From Leptospira stimsonii (GTDB taxonomy: Bacteria > Spirochaetota > Leptospiria > Leptospirales > Leptospiraceae): DNA of 64,000 bases. Below, in pieces: positions 17,891-26,819 of this stretch; position 1 is the stretch's first letter; each line of letters begins with the position of its first letter. The stretch spans positions 582,376 to 646,375 of the forward strand of contig NZ_QHCT01000002.1 of assembly GCF_003545885.1 (NCBI RefSeq), read 5' to 3'. The notes beneath the pieces are model-generated. The model ran no database searches. It had not been told where the DNA came from and saw only the letters and a list, made by a program, of their open reading frames with translations. The position numbers were made by a program, and so were the translations under genes.

Positions 17891-18826
17891 CTACTTCCTA
17901 ACGTTTCCGCTCAAAAAATCAGCATAAGCAACTTTAATTCCTTCACTTAAGGATGTTTTAGCTCTCCAACCTAGCGAATGCAACTTTGTTGAATCCAAAA
18001 GCTTACGCGGAGTACCATCCGGCTTAGAAGAGTCCAAGACGATCTCTCCAGCAAAACCAACCACCTCTTTTACGATTTCGGCTAACTCGCGAATACTGAC
18101 CTCTTCCCCGCTACCAACATTAATGGTTTCATCTGCAAAGTAGTGATTCATAAGAAAGACACAAGCATCGGCCAAATCATCGACAAACAAGAATTCCCGA
18201 AGTGGGGTACCGGTGCCCCACATGACGACGTCTTTATTTTCTGCTACCTTTGCTTCATGGAAACGCCGAATTAAAGCAGGCAAAACATGAGAATTCATTG
18301 CATTATAGCTATCCCCAATTCCATATAAATTCGTAGGCATTGCAGAGATAAACTGAGTGTGAAACTGTTTGTTATAAAATTCGCACATTTTTACACCGGC
18401 AATCTTAGCGATCGCATAGGCCTCATTGGTTGGCTCCAAGAGACCTGTTAGCAAAGAGTCTTCGCGAATCGGCTGTTCCGCATACTTAGGATAAATACAT
18501 GAGGAACCGAGAAACAGAAGTTTTTTTACTCGATAGACGTAAGAAGAATGAATCAAGTTGTTTTGAATTTGAAGGTTATTATAGATAAAGTCAGCGGGAT
18601 AGGTATTATTGGCATAAATACCTCCAACCTTGGCCGCAGCAATGAAAACGTAATCCGGTCTATATCCTTTATAGAACTTTTCTACTTCTTCTTGGCGAAG
18701 AAGATTCAACTCTTCCGAGCTATGCCCTACGATATTTTCAAAACCTTTTTCAAGGAGAACTCGCTTGATAGCGGAACCGACCATTCCATAGATACCCGCG
18801 ATGTAAATCTTACTATTTTTTTCCAT
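17891..18826 (-). CDS. fcl: GDP-L-fucose synthase-like epimerase/reductase
   Basis: This 311-residue extended SDR has [15 protein letters not shown] at the N-terminus, [16 protein letters not shown] near residue 104, and YAIAKIAG near residue 136. These match the Fcl/WcaG enzymes that convert GDP-4-keto-6-deoxymannose to GDP-L-fucose. The partner GDP-mannose 4,6-dehydratase is not in the window. The mannose-1-phosphate guanylyltransferase that could feed it is about 30 kb away at 47,548. It could also be an epimerase-reductase for a related 6-deoxysugar. Confidence 0.85.
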   Translation of the reverse strand: MEKNSKIYIAGIYGMVGSAIKRVLLEKGFENIVGHSSEELNLLRQEEVEKFYKGYRPDYVFIAAAKVGGIYANNTYPADFIYNNLQIQNNLIHSSYVYRVKKLLFLGSSCIYPKYAEQPIREDSLLTGLLEPTNEAYAIAKIAGVKMCEFYNKQFHTQFISAMPTNLYGIGDSYNAMNSHVLPALIRRFHEAKVAENKDVVMWGTGTPLREFLFVDDLADACVFLMNHYFADETINVGSGEEVSIRELAEIVKEVVGFAGEIVLDSSKPDGTPRKLLDSTKLHSLGWRAKTSLSEGIKVAYADFLSGNVRK

Positions 18827-18960
18827 TTTATCTGATCGTTCTTCGTTCGTTGTTGAGAATAAAAAAAAATCTGTAAATCAAAGACCTTATCCAATTTGAA
18901 ATAAATCAAATTAAATAGACTCTTTAACAGACAACGTAAATTTCGAATGTAGTTACGATA

Positions 18961-19671
18961 TCAATACTTATGATCTTTTTTTTGTAACAAATATTCCGCA
19001 AATTCAAAGTCAGCCTCGGTATCGATATCGATAGATCTGCGTTGAGGCATTTCATAAGCCACGGTATCGCCGTGAAGAAAAGCTCTACGTTGTAGGAACG
19101 TGTCCACTCTAGAAATATAAATCGCGCCGTTAAGAGAATAAACTTTTGGTAGATCCTGTCTTCTTTTTGCTATAGGTAAGTCGATGACAGGCCTCAATTT
19201 AGAATTTTCTAAATTAAACATCCAGTAAGGACTTTCCTCCGCCTCACTAACGGAAACGCAGGCATTTGTTTTTTTTTCTATGCAGAGCTCAAGAGCGTTA
19301 TCGATATCGGATGCCGATCGAAAAGGTGACGTCGGTTGTAAGAGAACAATCCAATCATATCCCGGACATTTTTCCAATGCGTCTACTACAACTTCCAAAC
19401 TCGAGGCAGAATCGCTTGCCAAATGCTCATCTCTTATGAACGGGGTTTCACAAGAAAAGCGTACTGCCACCGAAATGATTGCTTCATCATCGGTCGATAG
19501 AATCAGACGATCGAGGTATTTGGATTCTTTTGCACTCTCGATCGTCCATGCGATTAATGGTTTACCGCTCAGAGTACGAATGTTTTTACCAGGAACCCCC
19601 TTGGATCCCCCTCTGGCGGTAATCAGTCCTAAAACTGTTTGACCTGAGATCAACGGGTATGATTCCCCCAC
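18961..19671 (-). CDS. legF: CMP-legionaminate/acylneuraminate cytidylyltransferase
   Basis: This 236-residue nucleotidyltransferase has LITARGGSKGVPGKNIR, the CTP-binding loop, near residue 16. LILSTDDEAI, WIVLLQPTSPFRSASDID and SLNGAIYIS follow, as in NeuA-type enzymes. It should activate the nonulosonic acid with CTP as the last step of the pathway. The open frame begins at a GTG at 19671, overlapping ptmE by 22 nt. A TTG six codons in is an alternative that would place the ARGGSKG loop closer to the N-terminus. I call it legF rather than neuA because the preceding genes are of legionaminic type. Confidence 0.85.
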   Translation of the reverse strand: MGESYPLISGQTVLGLITARGGSKGVPGKNIRTLSGKPLIAWTIESAKESKYLDRLILSTDDEAIISVAVRFSCETPFIRDEHLASDSASSLEVVVDALEKCPGYDWIVLLQPTSPFRSASDIDNALELCIEKKTNACVSVSEAEESPYWMFNLENSKLRPVIDLPIAKRRQDLPKVYSLNGAIYISRVDTFLQRRAFLHGDTVAYEMPQRRSIDIDTEADFEFAEYLLQKKDHKY

Positions 19672-20699
19672 TCCTTCTGAGCTCTTTCAAATTCTTCCAA
19701 TCTACCGATATCCAACCAATACTCTTTCAAAAGATAGGCAGACGTTTTTCTTTTCAATGAAATCAATTTTTCAAACAATGTAGGCATGTCAAAAAAAGTA
19801 TTCTTGGGAATCAGCTCGATAGTGTCCGGAGATAGTACATAGATCCCAGCATTGACATGAAATTTATGAATCGGTTTTTCTTCAATACTTAGAATTTCTT
19901 GATTTTCGACGTTTACCACTCCGTAAGGAACCTGAAAATCATATTCTCTTACTGACATAGTCGCAGATGATTTTTCTTGTTCATGAAATTTTAAAAGAGA
20001 ATAAAAATTAGCCCGTGTTAGCAAGTCTCCATTCATGACAACGAGTGGAAATTCATGTTTGATCGGAATGGAAGCCAGCGCTCCGGCGGTACCCAAACTT
20101 TTATCCTCATCCAAATATTCGATACGGACTTTCCATTTGTCACCGTTTCCAAAATAGTCTCGAATCATATCTGCCTTATAATTCACAGAAATATAAAATT
20201 TTCTAAACCCTTGTTCCGAAAAACCGTTCAAGATACTTTCTAGAATTGGCTTCCCACCAACGGATAACAATGGTTTTGGAATTTGATCGGTAAGAGGACG
20301 CAAACGCTTACCAAGTCCCCCTGCCATAAGAACGACCCAATTGGGTCGTTCAACGGCTCCGATCAATTCATCTAACGTTACAATCTCTACCAATTTTCCG
20401 GCAGGATCTAAAACGGGCAAATGATGTAACATGTACCGTCTCATGATGGAAAGCATTTCCTCACGAGGAGTTTCCGCAAGAACCGTCATTGGTTTCGGAT
20501 TCATTACTTCTTGAATTTTAATGTCTAATCCGGATCCTTTTAGTATAGCTCTGCGAATGTCACCATCCGTCAAAATTCCTTCCAAAATATTATCTTCGTT
20601 CGAAACCAGAATAAGTTGAATTCCGGAGGCGTCCATGTTTCGAATCGCTTCGAGCAAAGTTTGCCCGGAAGAAAGTTTACTATTTTTCCAATTTTCCAA
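19650..20699 (-). CDS. ptmE: CBS-domain sugar-1-phosphate guanylyltransferase (PtmE-like)
   Basis: Two CBS motifs fill the first 115 residues (VSNEDNILEGILTDGDIRRAIL, then MLHHLPVLD). A nucleotidyltransferase domain follows, with LMAGGLGKRLRPLTDQIPKPLL near residue 125 and VMNGDLLT near residue 221. This fusion is characteristic of PtmE, which makes GDP-GlcNAc at the start of the GDP-linked legionaminic acid pathway described in Campylobacter. The CBS pair may sense adenine nucleotides or pathway products. It overlaps the cytidylyltransferase gene by 22 nt. Confidence 0.83.
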   Translation of the reverse strand: MENWKNSKLSSGQTLLEAIRNMDASGIQLILVSNEDNILEGILTDGDIRRAILKGSGLDIKIQEVMNPKPMTVLAETPREEMLSIMRRYMLHHLPVLDPAGKLVEIVTLDELIGAVERPNWVVLMAGGLGKRLRPLTDQIPKPLLSVGGKPILESILNGFSEQGFRKFYISVNYKADMIRDYFGNGDKWKVRIEYLDEDKSLGTAGALASIPIKHEFPLVVMNGDLLTRANFYSLLKFHEQEKSSATMSVREYDFQVPYGVVNVENQEILSIEEKPIHKFHVNAGIYVLSPDTIELIPKNTFFDMPTLFEKLISLKRKTSAYLLKEYWLDIGRLEEFERAQKEWGNHTR

Positions 20700-20765
20700 T
20701 GAAGAAGAACCTATATTTATAAACAGAAAGAAATTAATTAAAAAAAATTAAACGCGAAGAGTATT

Positions 20766-21926
20766 CTAGAAATTCATATCATAGAATCTTTTTTTTAAAA
20801 GATCCTTCCAATCCATTTTTTCTAAAATTTGAATCATTCGGTCGCTTGCTCCACCTAATCCGTAAGGATTGACGATTGATTCCAATTGATTTTGAAAATT
20901 TTGGGAATACAATCGAGAAATGGCCGAGAGGATCGATTTTTTTTCCGGTTCACAATCGATTACACTTTCAGCTCTTAAACGTCCTTTTTGCCTGTCTCCA
21001 ATATTGACCGTTCCTTTAAGAAAAGTAGGTGCCTCCAGAATTCCACTCGAAGAATTTCCGACGACTCCGTCAACTTGTGCTAAAGTTGAAAAATACCTCA
21101 ATTGGCCTAAGGATGAAAACGAGACCGCATTGGAATTAGAATTAACGAACTCTTCGATCATAGTAAAGATGACACTACTATCTGTGTCAGCATTGGGCAT
21201 CGTGAAAATGTAATGCACGTCAGAGCGTTCTTTTAATGCATCTAACAATTCTTTCATTTGAACTTTGGATGAAGATTTTTCTAAAGTGACTGGATGAAAG
21301 GTAACTAAAAGATTCTTCTCACCGAATTTATAATTAAGAGAGGTTTCAAGTTCGGATCGGGTCATGAGCTTTAAACTACGGATTGCATCCACACCGAATC
21401 CACCCACGTTAAATACGTGTTCCGGACTTTCACCCAATTGAATCACTCTTTTTCTATATTCTTCCGTAGCCACAAAATGAAGATGAGACATTTTCGTAAT
21501 ACAATGACGAATCGATTCGTCAAACGCTCCTTCCGTTTTTTCGCCGCCGTGAATATGTGCGATTGGAATTTTAGAAACCATAGCGGAGGAAGCCGCCGCA
21601 AAAATTTCATATCGATCACCTAAAAGGATAATTAAATCGGGTTCAAGATCCCTCCAGACATCCGCAAATCCGATCATTCCAAGTCCGATGGATTTAGAAA
21701 TCGAAGAGGAAGTGTCGGCGCTCATAAGCATTTCCACTTTTTTATCGATAGAAAAACCATCGGACTCGATCTCTTGATATGTGGATCCAAACTCTGGAGA
21801 AAGATGCATACCAGTTACGACCAACTGTAACTCCAGATGTTTAGAATCCTGAATTTTTTTTATCAGGAGACGAAGCAAACCATATTCGGCGCGTGTTCCA
21901 GTGACGACGGATACTTTTCTTTTCAT
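20766..21926 (-). CDS. legG: Hydrolysing NDP-sugar 2-epimerase (LegG/NeuC)
   Basis: This 386-residue GT-B-fold enzyme starts with VSVVTGTRAEYGLLRLLIKKI and has LGDRYEIFAAA near residue 101 and IAHIHGGEKTEGAFDESIRH near residue 121. The donor site is VVGNSSSGILEAPTF. It should release 2,4-diacetamido-2,4,6-trideoxymannose from its nucleotide while inverting C2. Its stop is 66 bp from ptmE, and its start overlaps the legI stop by 4 nt. Confidence 0.87.
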   Translation of the reverse strand: MKRKVSVVTGTRAEYGLLRLLIKKIQDSKHLELQLVVTGMHLSPEFGSTYQEIESDGFSIDKKVEMLMSADTSSSISKSIGLGMIGFADVWRDLEPDLIILLGDRYEIFAAASSAMVSKIPIAHIHGGEKTEGAFDESIRHCITKMSHLHFVATEEYRKRVIQLGESPEHVFNVGGFGVDAIRSLKLMTRSELETSLNYKFGEKNLLVTFHPVTLEKSSSKVQMKELLDALKERSDVHYIFTMPNADTDSSVIFTMIEEFVNSNSNAVSFSSLGQLRYFSTLAQVDGVVGNSSSGILEAPTFLKGTVNIGDRQKGRLRAESVIDCEPEKKSILSAISRLYSQNFQNQLESIVNPYGLGGASDRMIQILEKMDWKDLLKKRFYDMNF

Positions 21927-22933
21927 AATTCGATTAGTTCGTCTTCATCAAAATCTCTTTTCGCCTTTAAACCGATGATCTCATCAAATCGCATAGGAGA
22001 TATTCCAATTCCAGGTCTCTTGACGGCAAGATTCTCGGATGAAAAAGCTTCACCCTTTTTAATAGCAGAACTTGCTACGATCGATTTACGTGCGATTCCG
22101 AGATTCTTTGATTCGCTTAAACTCGGACGTTTGATTCCGTCTCCTAAGGATTGTTCTATGTTTCGTATCGATTGAACCAGCGCCTTCAACTCATCCGGCT
22201 CCAGACTCGCTTTGTGATCCGGTCCGGGTAAGGATTTGTCTAAGGTAAAATGTTTTTCTATGACAGACGCCCCCAAAGCGACTGCCGCTATCGAAACCTC
22301 AAGACCGGAAGTATGATCGGAGTAACCGACTGAAACTTTAAAACTCTGTCTTATAGTTTCCATCGCGTGTAAATTTACGTCTGAAAACGGTGTCGGATAT
22401 TCGGTATTACAGTGTAGAGCAGTTAGATCCTCTCTTTTAGAACCGGCTTTCTCTAAAATTAGAATTGCGGATTCGATTTCGCCTAACGTGGCCATTCCGG
22501 TGGAAAGTATAATGGGTTTCCCAAAACTTCCTATTTTTTTCAGATATGGATAATTTGTAATTTCACCGGAAGGGATTTTGTACCGGCTCAAATTAAGTTC
22601 TTCTAAAAACGCTAGACTCTGAAGATCGAAAGCGGTGGATAAAAATTCGATACTTCTTTTTTTACAATGTTCAATCAAGGAAAAATGATCCTGTTTCGAC
22701 AACTCCAGCTTTTTTAACATTTCCAATTGAGACTCCGTTGAATCTGTCGTCTCGTTTTGGTAGTCAGCCTTTTTAGCAAACTTCGTTGTTAGTTTCGCCG
22801 CCTCGAAAGTTTGAAACTTTACAATATCCACTCCGGCGTCCGTCGCAACGTCGATCAATCTATGTGCAATTTCCATATTGCCATTATGATTTACACCGGC
22901 TTCGGCAATGATAAGCGTTTTCATATGTTTCAA
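21923..22933 (-). CDS. legI: N,N'-diacetyllegionaminate synthase (NeuB family)
   Basis: This 336-residue protein has the NeuB TIM barrel (IIAEAGVNHNGNMEIAHRL, VKFQTFEA, LSTGMATLGEIE, GYSDHTSG, EKHFTLDKSLPGPDHKASLEPDEL). A C-terminal SAF-type antifreeze-like domain (KGEAFSSENLAVKRPGIGISP) follows. It condenses the hexose product of LegG with phosphoenolpyruvate to give a nine-carbon nonulosonic acid. It overlaps neighbours on both sides by 4 nt. Assignment to legionaminic rather than sialic acid rests on the surrounding legB, legC and legH genes. Confidence 0.9.
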   Translation of the reverse strand: MKHMKTLIIAEAGVNHNGNMEIAHRLIDVATDAGVDIVKFQTFEAAKLTTKFAKKADYQNETTDSTESQLEMLKKLELSKQDHFSLIEHCKKRSIEFLSTAFDLQSLAFLEELNLSRYKIPSGEITNYPYLKKIGSFGKPIILSTGMATLGEIESAILILEKAGSKREDLTALHCNTEYPTPFSDVNLHAMETIRQSFKVSVGYSDHTSGLEVSIAAVALGASVIEKHFTLDKSLPGPDHKASLEPDELKALVQSIRNIEQSLGDGIKRPSLSESKNLGIARKSIVASSAIKKGEAFSSENLAVKRPGIGISPMRFDEIIGLKAKRDFDEDELIEL

Positions 22934-23550
22934 GTTAAGATTTTATACGTGGAATGATCGGGAAGATCCCGGAAAACCTTGCTCGACATCGCTACGATAC
23001 AATTGGAGCCGATACGAACGGTTTCCCTTACTACAGAACCGCTTCCTATAAAAGAAAAATCTCCTACTGAAACCTCACCGTTCAATAGCGCTCCAGTGGA
23101 AATATGAGTATGGTTTCCGATTTTTACATCGTGTTCCAATAAAACTCTGGAATTAATGATACAATTGTTTCCGACTTGCACATTCGAGTTTACCATCGAG
23201 TGATGCATTATGATGGTACCTTCTCCGATTTTAGAATGTTTGGAAACGTAAGCGATCGGGGAAACAATCAAAGGGATCTCAAAACCCAAACTTTTTAGAA
23301 GTTCAAATATTTTCCTCCTCGGTTCCGGGTTTAAAATCTGCCCAACGGTAACAAAGGCATTCTTACACTCTTTTCGAAATCTCCCTAAGTCATTGTCCGT
23401 ACCGATTACCTCGTAACCCAGAACGGTTTGACCTATCTCTTCCGAAGAAGCAATCAAACCTAAAATAGAAAAACGATCTTCCGATTCGATTACGTCGATG
23501 CAGGAACGAGTATGCCCTCCCGCTCCAATCAAAAGAATTTTCTCTTTCAT
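22930..23550 (-). CDS. legH: Sugar N-acetyltransferase, NeuD/LegH family
   Basis: This 206-residue protein has an N-terminal nucleotide-sugar-binding half (ILLIGAGGHTRSCIDVI) and a left-handed beta-helix of hexapeptide repeats (IGEGTIIMHHSMV, VGNNCIINSRVLLEHDVKIG, ISTGALLNG). Such enzymes acetylate the C4 amino group of an NDP-diamino sugar. It overlaps legC and legI by 4 nt each, which ties it to the pathway. Confidence 0.87.
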   Translation of the reverse strand: MKEKILLIGAGGHTRSCIDVIESEDRFSILGLIASSEEIGQTVLGYEVIGTDNDLGRFRKECKNAFVTVGQILNPEPRRKIFELLKSLGFEIPLIVSPIAYVSKHSKIGEGTIIMHHSMVNSNVQVGNNCIINSRVLLEHDVKIGNHTHISTGALLNGEVSVGDFSFIGSGSVVRETVRIGSNCIVAMSSKVFRDLPDHSTYKILT

Positions 23551-24731
23551 TCGCTTTTGGAAACGAGAAGCCCTGATCCGCTCGGAATATTGATCAGCCT
23601 TTTTTCCAAAGAAAGAGCAACGGAAAGATCCATCCGCGGGTATTCGGAAAAAGGGATTAACTTATGCATCAACCCCCAGCAAGGTCGGGTCATAACGCCG
23701 TTGTCGTTTGTTACAGTTAAGATCTCGTCTCTTTTATGGGATACGTGATCCGCCAAGACTAAGGTCTGAAGCCAATAATTACTGCGAGTTCCATTTGGTT
23801 CCTCGAAAAGAGAAACTTCTTCAATCGAAGAAAAGGAGTCTTTATATTTCAGAAAGAGTTCTCGTTTCAATTTTAAGAATTCCGGCATCTGTTCCAATTG
23901 AGCACAACCAAGCGCCGCATTGATATTAGGCATTCTAAAATTATAACCGATTTGATCGTGAACATATTCCCAGCGGTGGGGAACCTTCGCTGTTGTAGTT
24001 ATATGTTTCGCCCTTTTAGCAAGTTCAGAATTGTCAGTAAGAATCGCTCCGCCTCCGCCCGTAGTAATTGTCTTATTTCCGTTAAAGCTAATCGTTCCAA
24101 ATAATCCCAAAGTTCCAGTGTGCCTGTCGTGATAATAACTTCCTAAGGATTCGGCCGCGTCCTCAATGAGCTTTAGATGAAATTCTTCTGCAAGCTTTAG
24201 GATTCCGTCAAGATCACTCGAGTGACCAAAAGTATGCATAGGAACGATCGCTCGAATAATTCTTCCCGTAGCTTTATTGACGCATTGACTATTTCTAATC
24301 TCGGATATAAGAGAAAGATATTCTCGAATCCGTATCGGATCAAGACCGAGAGTGGATTCTTCGCTATCCACAAAGTGAGGAATAGCGCCGCAATAAGTGA
24401 CCGCGTTCGCTGTCGCTACAAATGTAAGGGAAGGAATCAAAACTTCCTCCCCCGAATTGACACCGGCTAATTTCAGGGCAATATGAAGGGCCGCAGTTCC
24501 ATTGACGACTGCGATCGCGTGTTTTGCCCCGGTGAATTGAGCAAGCTCCAACTCGAATCGATCGACAAACTTCCCTACAGAAGAAACAAAACTCGTATCG
24601 ATACATTCCTTTACATATTTCCATTCATTTCCGGAAAACGTAGGTTCATGGAGTGCGACCGGCGAACTTCCGACCACCTTACGAATTGCTTCTACGATCC
24701 GATTGGGCAATGTATCGAAATTTTGTTTCAT
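23547..24731 (-). CDS. legC: PLP aminotransferase, LegC family
   Basis: This 394-residue DegT/DnrJ/EryC1-type enzyme has AVVNGTAALHIALKLAG, EDAAESLGSYY, and the PLP lysine in SFNGNKTITTGGGGAIL. The NYWLQTL stretch near residue 318 follows in the substrate domain. It should transfer an amino group to C4 of the keto sugar made by LegB. Its start codon shares a base with the legB stop, so the two are coupled. Confidence 0.88.
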   Translation of the reverse strand: MKQNFDTLPNRIVEAIRKVVGSSPVALHEPTFSGNEWKYVKECIDTSFVSSVGKFVDRFELELAQFTGAKHAIAVVNGTAALHIALKLAGVNSGEEVLIPSLTFVATANAVTYCGAIPHFVDSEESTLGLDPIRIREYLSLISEIRNSQCVNKATGRIIRAIVPMHTFGHSSDLDGILKLAEEFHLKLIEDAAESLGSYYHDRHTGTLGLFGTISFNGNKTITTGGGGAILTDNSELAKRAKHITTTAKVPHRWEYVHDQIGYNFRMPNINAALGCAQLEQMPEFLKLKRELFLKYKDSFSSIEEVSLFEEPNGTRSNYWLQTLVLADHVSHKRDEILTVTNDNGVMTRPCWGLMHKLIPFSEYPRMDLSVALSLEKRLINIPSGSGLLVSKSE

Positions 24732-25729
24732 TAAATATTATAAATATCGGTTTTATACTGAGAAAGATTTTTCGGATCGAGAAACCACTCGACGGTTTCA
24801 CTTAACCCTTTCTGAAACCCTGTCAAACCTCCATAGAGAGGTTCCCAGGCTAAAAGTTTTTTTGCCTTCTCGTTGGATGCCCAGAGTCTTTCTACTTCGC
24901 TTTTCTCAGGACGAAGGCGTTGATCATCCGATTCAATCTCAATAGTCGCCTTCATAACTTCAGCGATAGTCTTAACCGTATCTCCAATAGAAATTTCAAA
25001 ATTACTTCCGATATTAATGACTTCTCCAATCGAAGAATCGGAGTTCAAAGCGGAGATAAAGCCTGAAACCGTATCTTTTACAAAATTAAAATCCCGCGTT
25101 GGATGAATCGCGCCTAACTTAATTTTACGTTTTCCATTTGCAATTTGCGTAATGATAGTAGGAATTACTGCTCTAGCCGATTGTCGAGGACCATAGGTAT
25201 TAAACGGCCTAACTACCGAAACAGGGGTACCAAAAGAGGAATAAAAAGACATCGCAATCTGGTCAGCGCCAATCTTACTAGCTGAATAAGGAGATTGGCC
25301 TTGTAGAGGATGATCTTCCGTGATCGGAACAAACCGAGCAGTTCCATAAACTTCGCTTGTAGAGGTATGAACAACTTTAGATATGTTCAGATCTTTTGCG
25401 GCTTGGACGACATTCAGAGTACCCTTCACGTTCGTATCGACGTAAGTATCCGGGGAATGGTAAGAGTATGGAATCGCAATCAGAGCCGCAAGATGTAGAA
25501 CTGCATCGCAACCTTTCATCGCCGTACGAACGCCATTCGGATCTCGAATATCGCCGGAAAAAATTTCAAATTTGCCTTTTACGTCAGATTGACAAGAATC
25601 CAACCAACCCCAAGAGTTAAAAGAATTATAAAGAACGAAAGCCTTTACATCGAACCCTTGACGAACAAGAGATTCAGTTAGATGTGACCCGATAAATCCA
25701 TCGGCACCAGTGATAAGAATTTTTTTCAT
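24731..25729 (-). CDS. legB: NDP-GlcNAc 4,6-dehydratase, LegB family
   Basis: This 332-residue extended SDR has ILITGADGFIGSHLTESLV, GDIRDPNGVR, LHLAALIAIPYSYHSP, HTSTSEVYGTA, and YSASKIGAD with the catalytic Tyr and Lys. It catalyses the first committed step, forming a 4-keto-6-deoxy-HexNAc nucleotide. It is the first pathway gene after the regulator, 82 bp downstream of marR, so it probably shares that promoter. Confidence 0.87.
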   Translation of the reverse strand: MKKILITGADGFIGSHLTESLVRQGFDVKAFVLYNSFNSWGWLDSCQSDVKGKFEIFSGDIRDPNGVRTAMKGCDAVLHLAALIAIPYSYHSPDTYVDTNVKGTLNVVQAAKDLNISKVVHTSTSEVYGTARFVPITEDHPLQGQSPYSASKIGADQIAMSFYSSFGTPVSVVRPFNTYGPRQSARAVIPTIITQIANGKRKIKLGAIHPTRDFNFVKDTVSGFISALNSDSSIGEVINIGSNFEISIGDTVKTIAEVMKATIEIESDDQRLRPEKSEVERLWASNEKAKKLLAWEPLYGGLTGFQKGLSETVEWFLDPKNLSQYKTDIYNI

Positions 25730-25811
25730 AAATGATTTTATCTCTTAAATAGAAACTGGAAATTTACAAGACCCTTATGACCGGCGATATAAATTTTTGC
25801 CGACTTTTCCA

Positions 25812-26132
25812 TCACTGTTCCTCGACTTCCTTCTTTAACTCTTCGATCTCTTTTTGAATCTGTTCGTATTCTTGCATCTTCACTTTGAGGTAGCGAACGG
25901 TAATCCTTGCCTTTTCTTCAAGGCCCATCGGAGTTAAAAAATAGGCGTAGGCCAATTTGTTTTTACTGTTCTTAAAATTTCGCGCTTTGACCCAACCCTT
26001 ATCCATAAGAGCCTTCAGACAATAGTTCACCTTTCCCAAGCTGATCCCGAGGATTTCGGAGATTTCTCTTTGATTCACTTCCGGGTTTTCTTCAAGGATT
26101 CTCAGAAGTTTGTGTCTTAGTGCATCATCCAT
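25812..26132 (-). CDS. EPS-associated MarR-family transcriptional regulator
   Basis: This 106-residue winged-helix protein reads [34 protein letters not shown] from about residue 23, matching the EPS-associated MarR subgroup that heads polysaccharide loci. The C-terminal third is a charged coiled coil ([19 protein letters not shown]), probably for dimerisation. I take the ATG at 26132; a TTG at 26144 would add four residues. It is the first gene of the O-antigen operon and has a palindrome upstream of its own promoter, so autoregulation is likely. Confidence 0.85.
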   Translation of the reverse strand: MDDALRHKLLRILEENPEVNQREISEILGISLGKVNYCLKALMDKGWVKARNFKNSKNKLAYAYFLTPMGLEEKARITVRYLKVKMQEYEQIQKEIEELKKEVEEQ

Positions 26133-26237
26133 AAGAGCCGCCAAAAAAGAGGGAAAAGTTCGACAAAACGAAGGTTCGCAAAGGATCTCCGGACGTAGCT
26201 TCGCCGGGTCAATCCCAGGATTGGAAAATCTGGTCTC

Positions 26238-26266
26238 ATAAAAAGGTGATATTTACCTCCTGTCAA
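26238..26266 (-). promoter_or_regulatory. Promoter of the marR/O-antigen operon
   Basis: On the minus strand there is a perfect -35 TTGACA (plus-strand 26261-26266), a 17-nt spacer and a -10-like TTTTAT (26238-26243). The predicted transcript would have a leader of about 100 nt before the marR ATG at 26132. It is the only strong promoter I saw for the 25-gene block. Confidence 0.6.
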
Positions 26267-26273
26267 GAAAATT

Positions 26274-26290
26274 TGTTCAACTCTTGAACA
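26274..26290. promoter_or_regulatory. Perfect palindrome, candidate MarR operator
   Basis: TGTTCAA and TTGAACA are exact inverted repeats separated by CTC. The palindrome begins 8 bp upstream of the predicted -35 hexamer of the O-antigen promoter. Its size and symmetry suit a dimeric winged-helix regulator such as the MarR protein encoded just downstream. That pairing is inference. Confidence 0.55.
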
Positions 26291-26819
26291 GACAAAAATT
26301 CCGGCTCAAATGAGGAGAATTCCGGGATTCTCCCAAGAATAACGAGAAGGCGAGAATTTAAGAGAAGAGTTTCGCGAAGCGGAGAATTCTTCGAAAAAAA
26401 AAACGAAGAGATTCCAGAACCTAACTTCCGCAAGTCGACCCAAACGGTGATGAATCGTCTGCCTTCAAAAACAAGAGAGATCCCATTTCGAACAAAACCT
26501 TTCCGTCAAGGAAGAAGAATCAAGAGAAACGTTATGAACGCAACGATCCCCGAAAGACAAAGTGAATGGAGAAAAAGATAAATTCCTTTCATCACCTTCT
26601 TCCAAAATCCAAGAAGTCCATTTGATTCCACTTTCCATCTCAGAACAAAGAGAATGAATTTCCTTCATTCATTCTTTCTAAAGAAGAAGTATTGAGTGAA
26701 GCGGAAGAAATTATAAGAAGATCATTTTCATCGACGATTCAGTTTTTTCTTGCATTAAGAATTCTTCGAGCAAAGTATATCCAATTTCTGCCCCATAGAT
26801 TTCAGGAGATTCTAACATT
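26291..26819. other. Intergenic region between divergent operons
   Basis: This stretch separates the O-antigen promoter from the histone-like gene. I see no convincing gene in it. A 67-codon minus-strand frame at 26465-26668 has no ribosome-binding site and an unnatural composition. An AGGAG precedes the ATG at 26820. No tRNA or clear terminator was seen. Confidence 0.5.

Noticed and set aside
20766..22933. Sialic acid (Neu5Ac) pathway
   Set aside because: legB, legC and legH next to the NeuB and NeuC homologues indicate legionaminic acid instead.
26465..26668. 67-codon minus-strand frame in the marR upstream region
   Set aside because: No ribosome-binding site, no domain, and composition unlike neighbouring genes.
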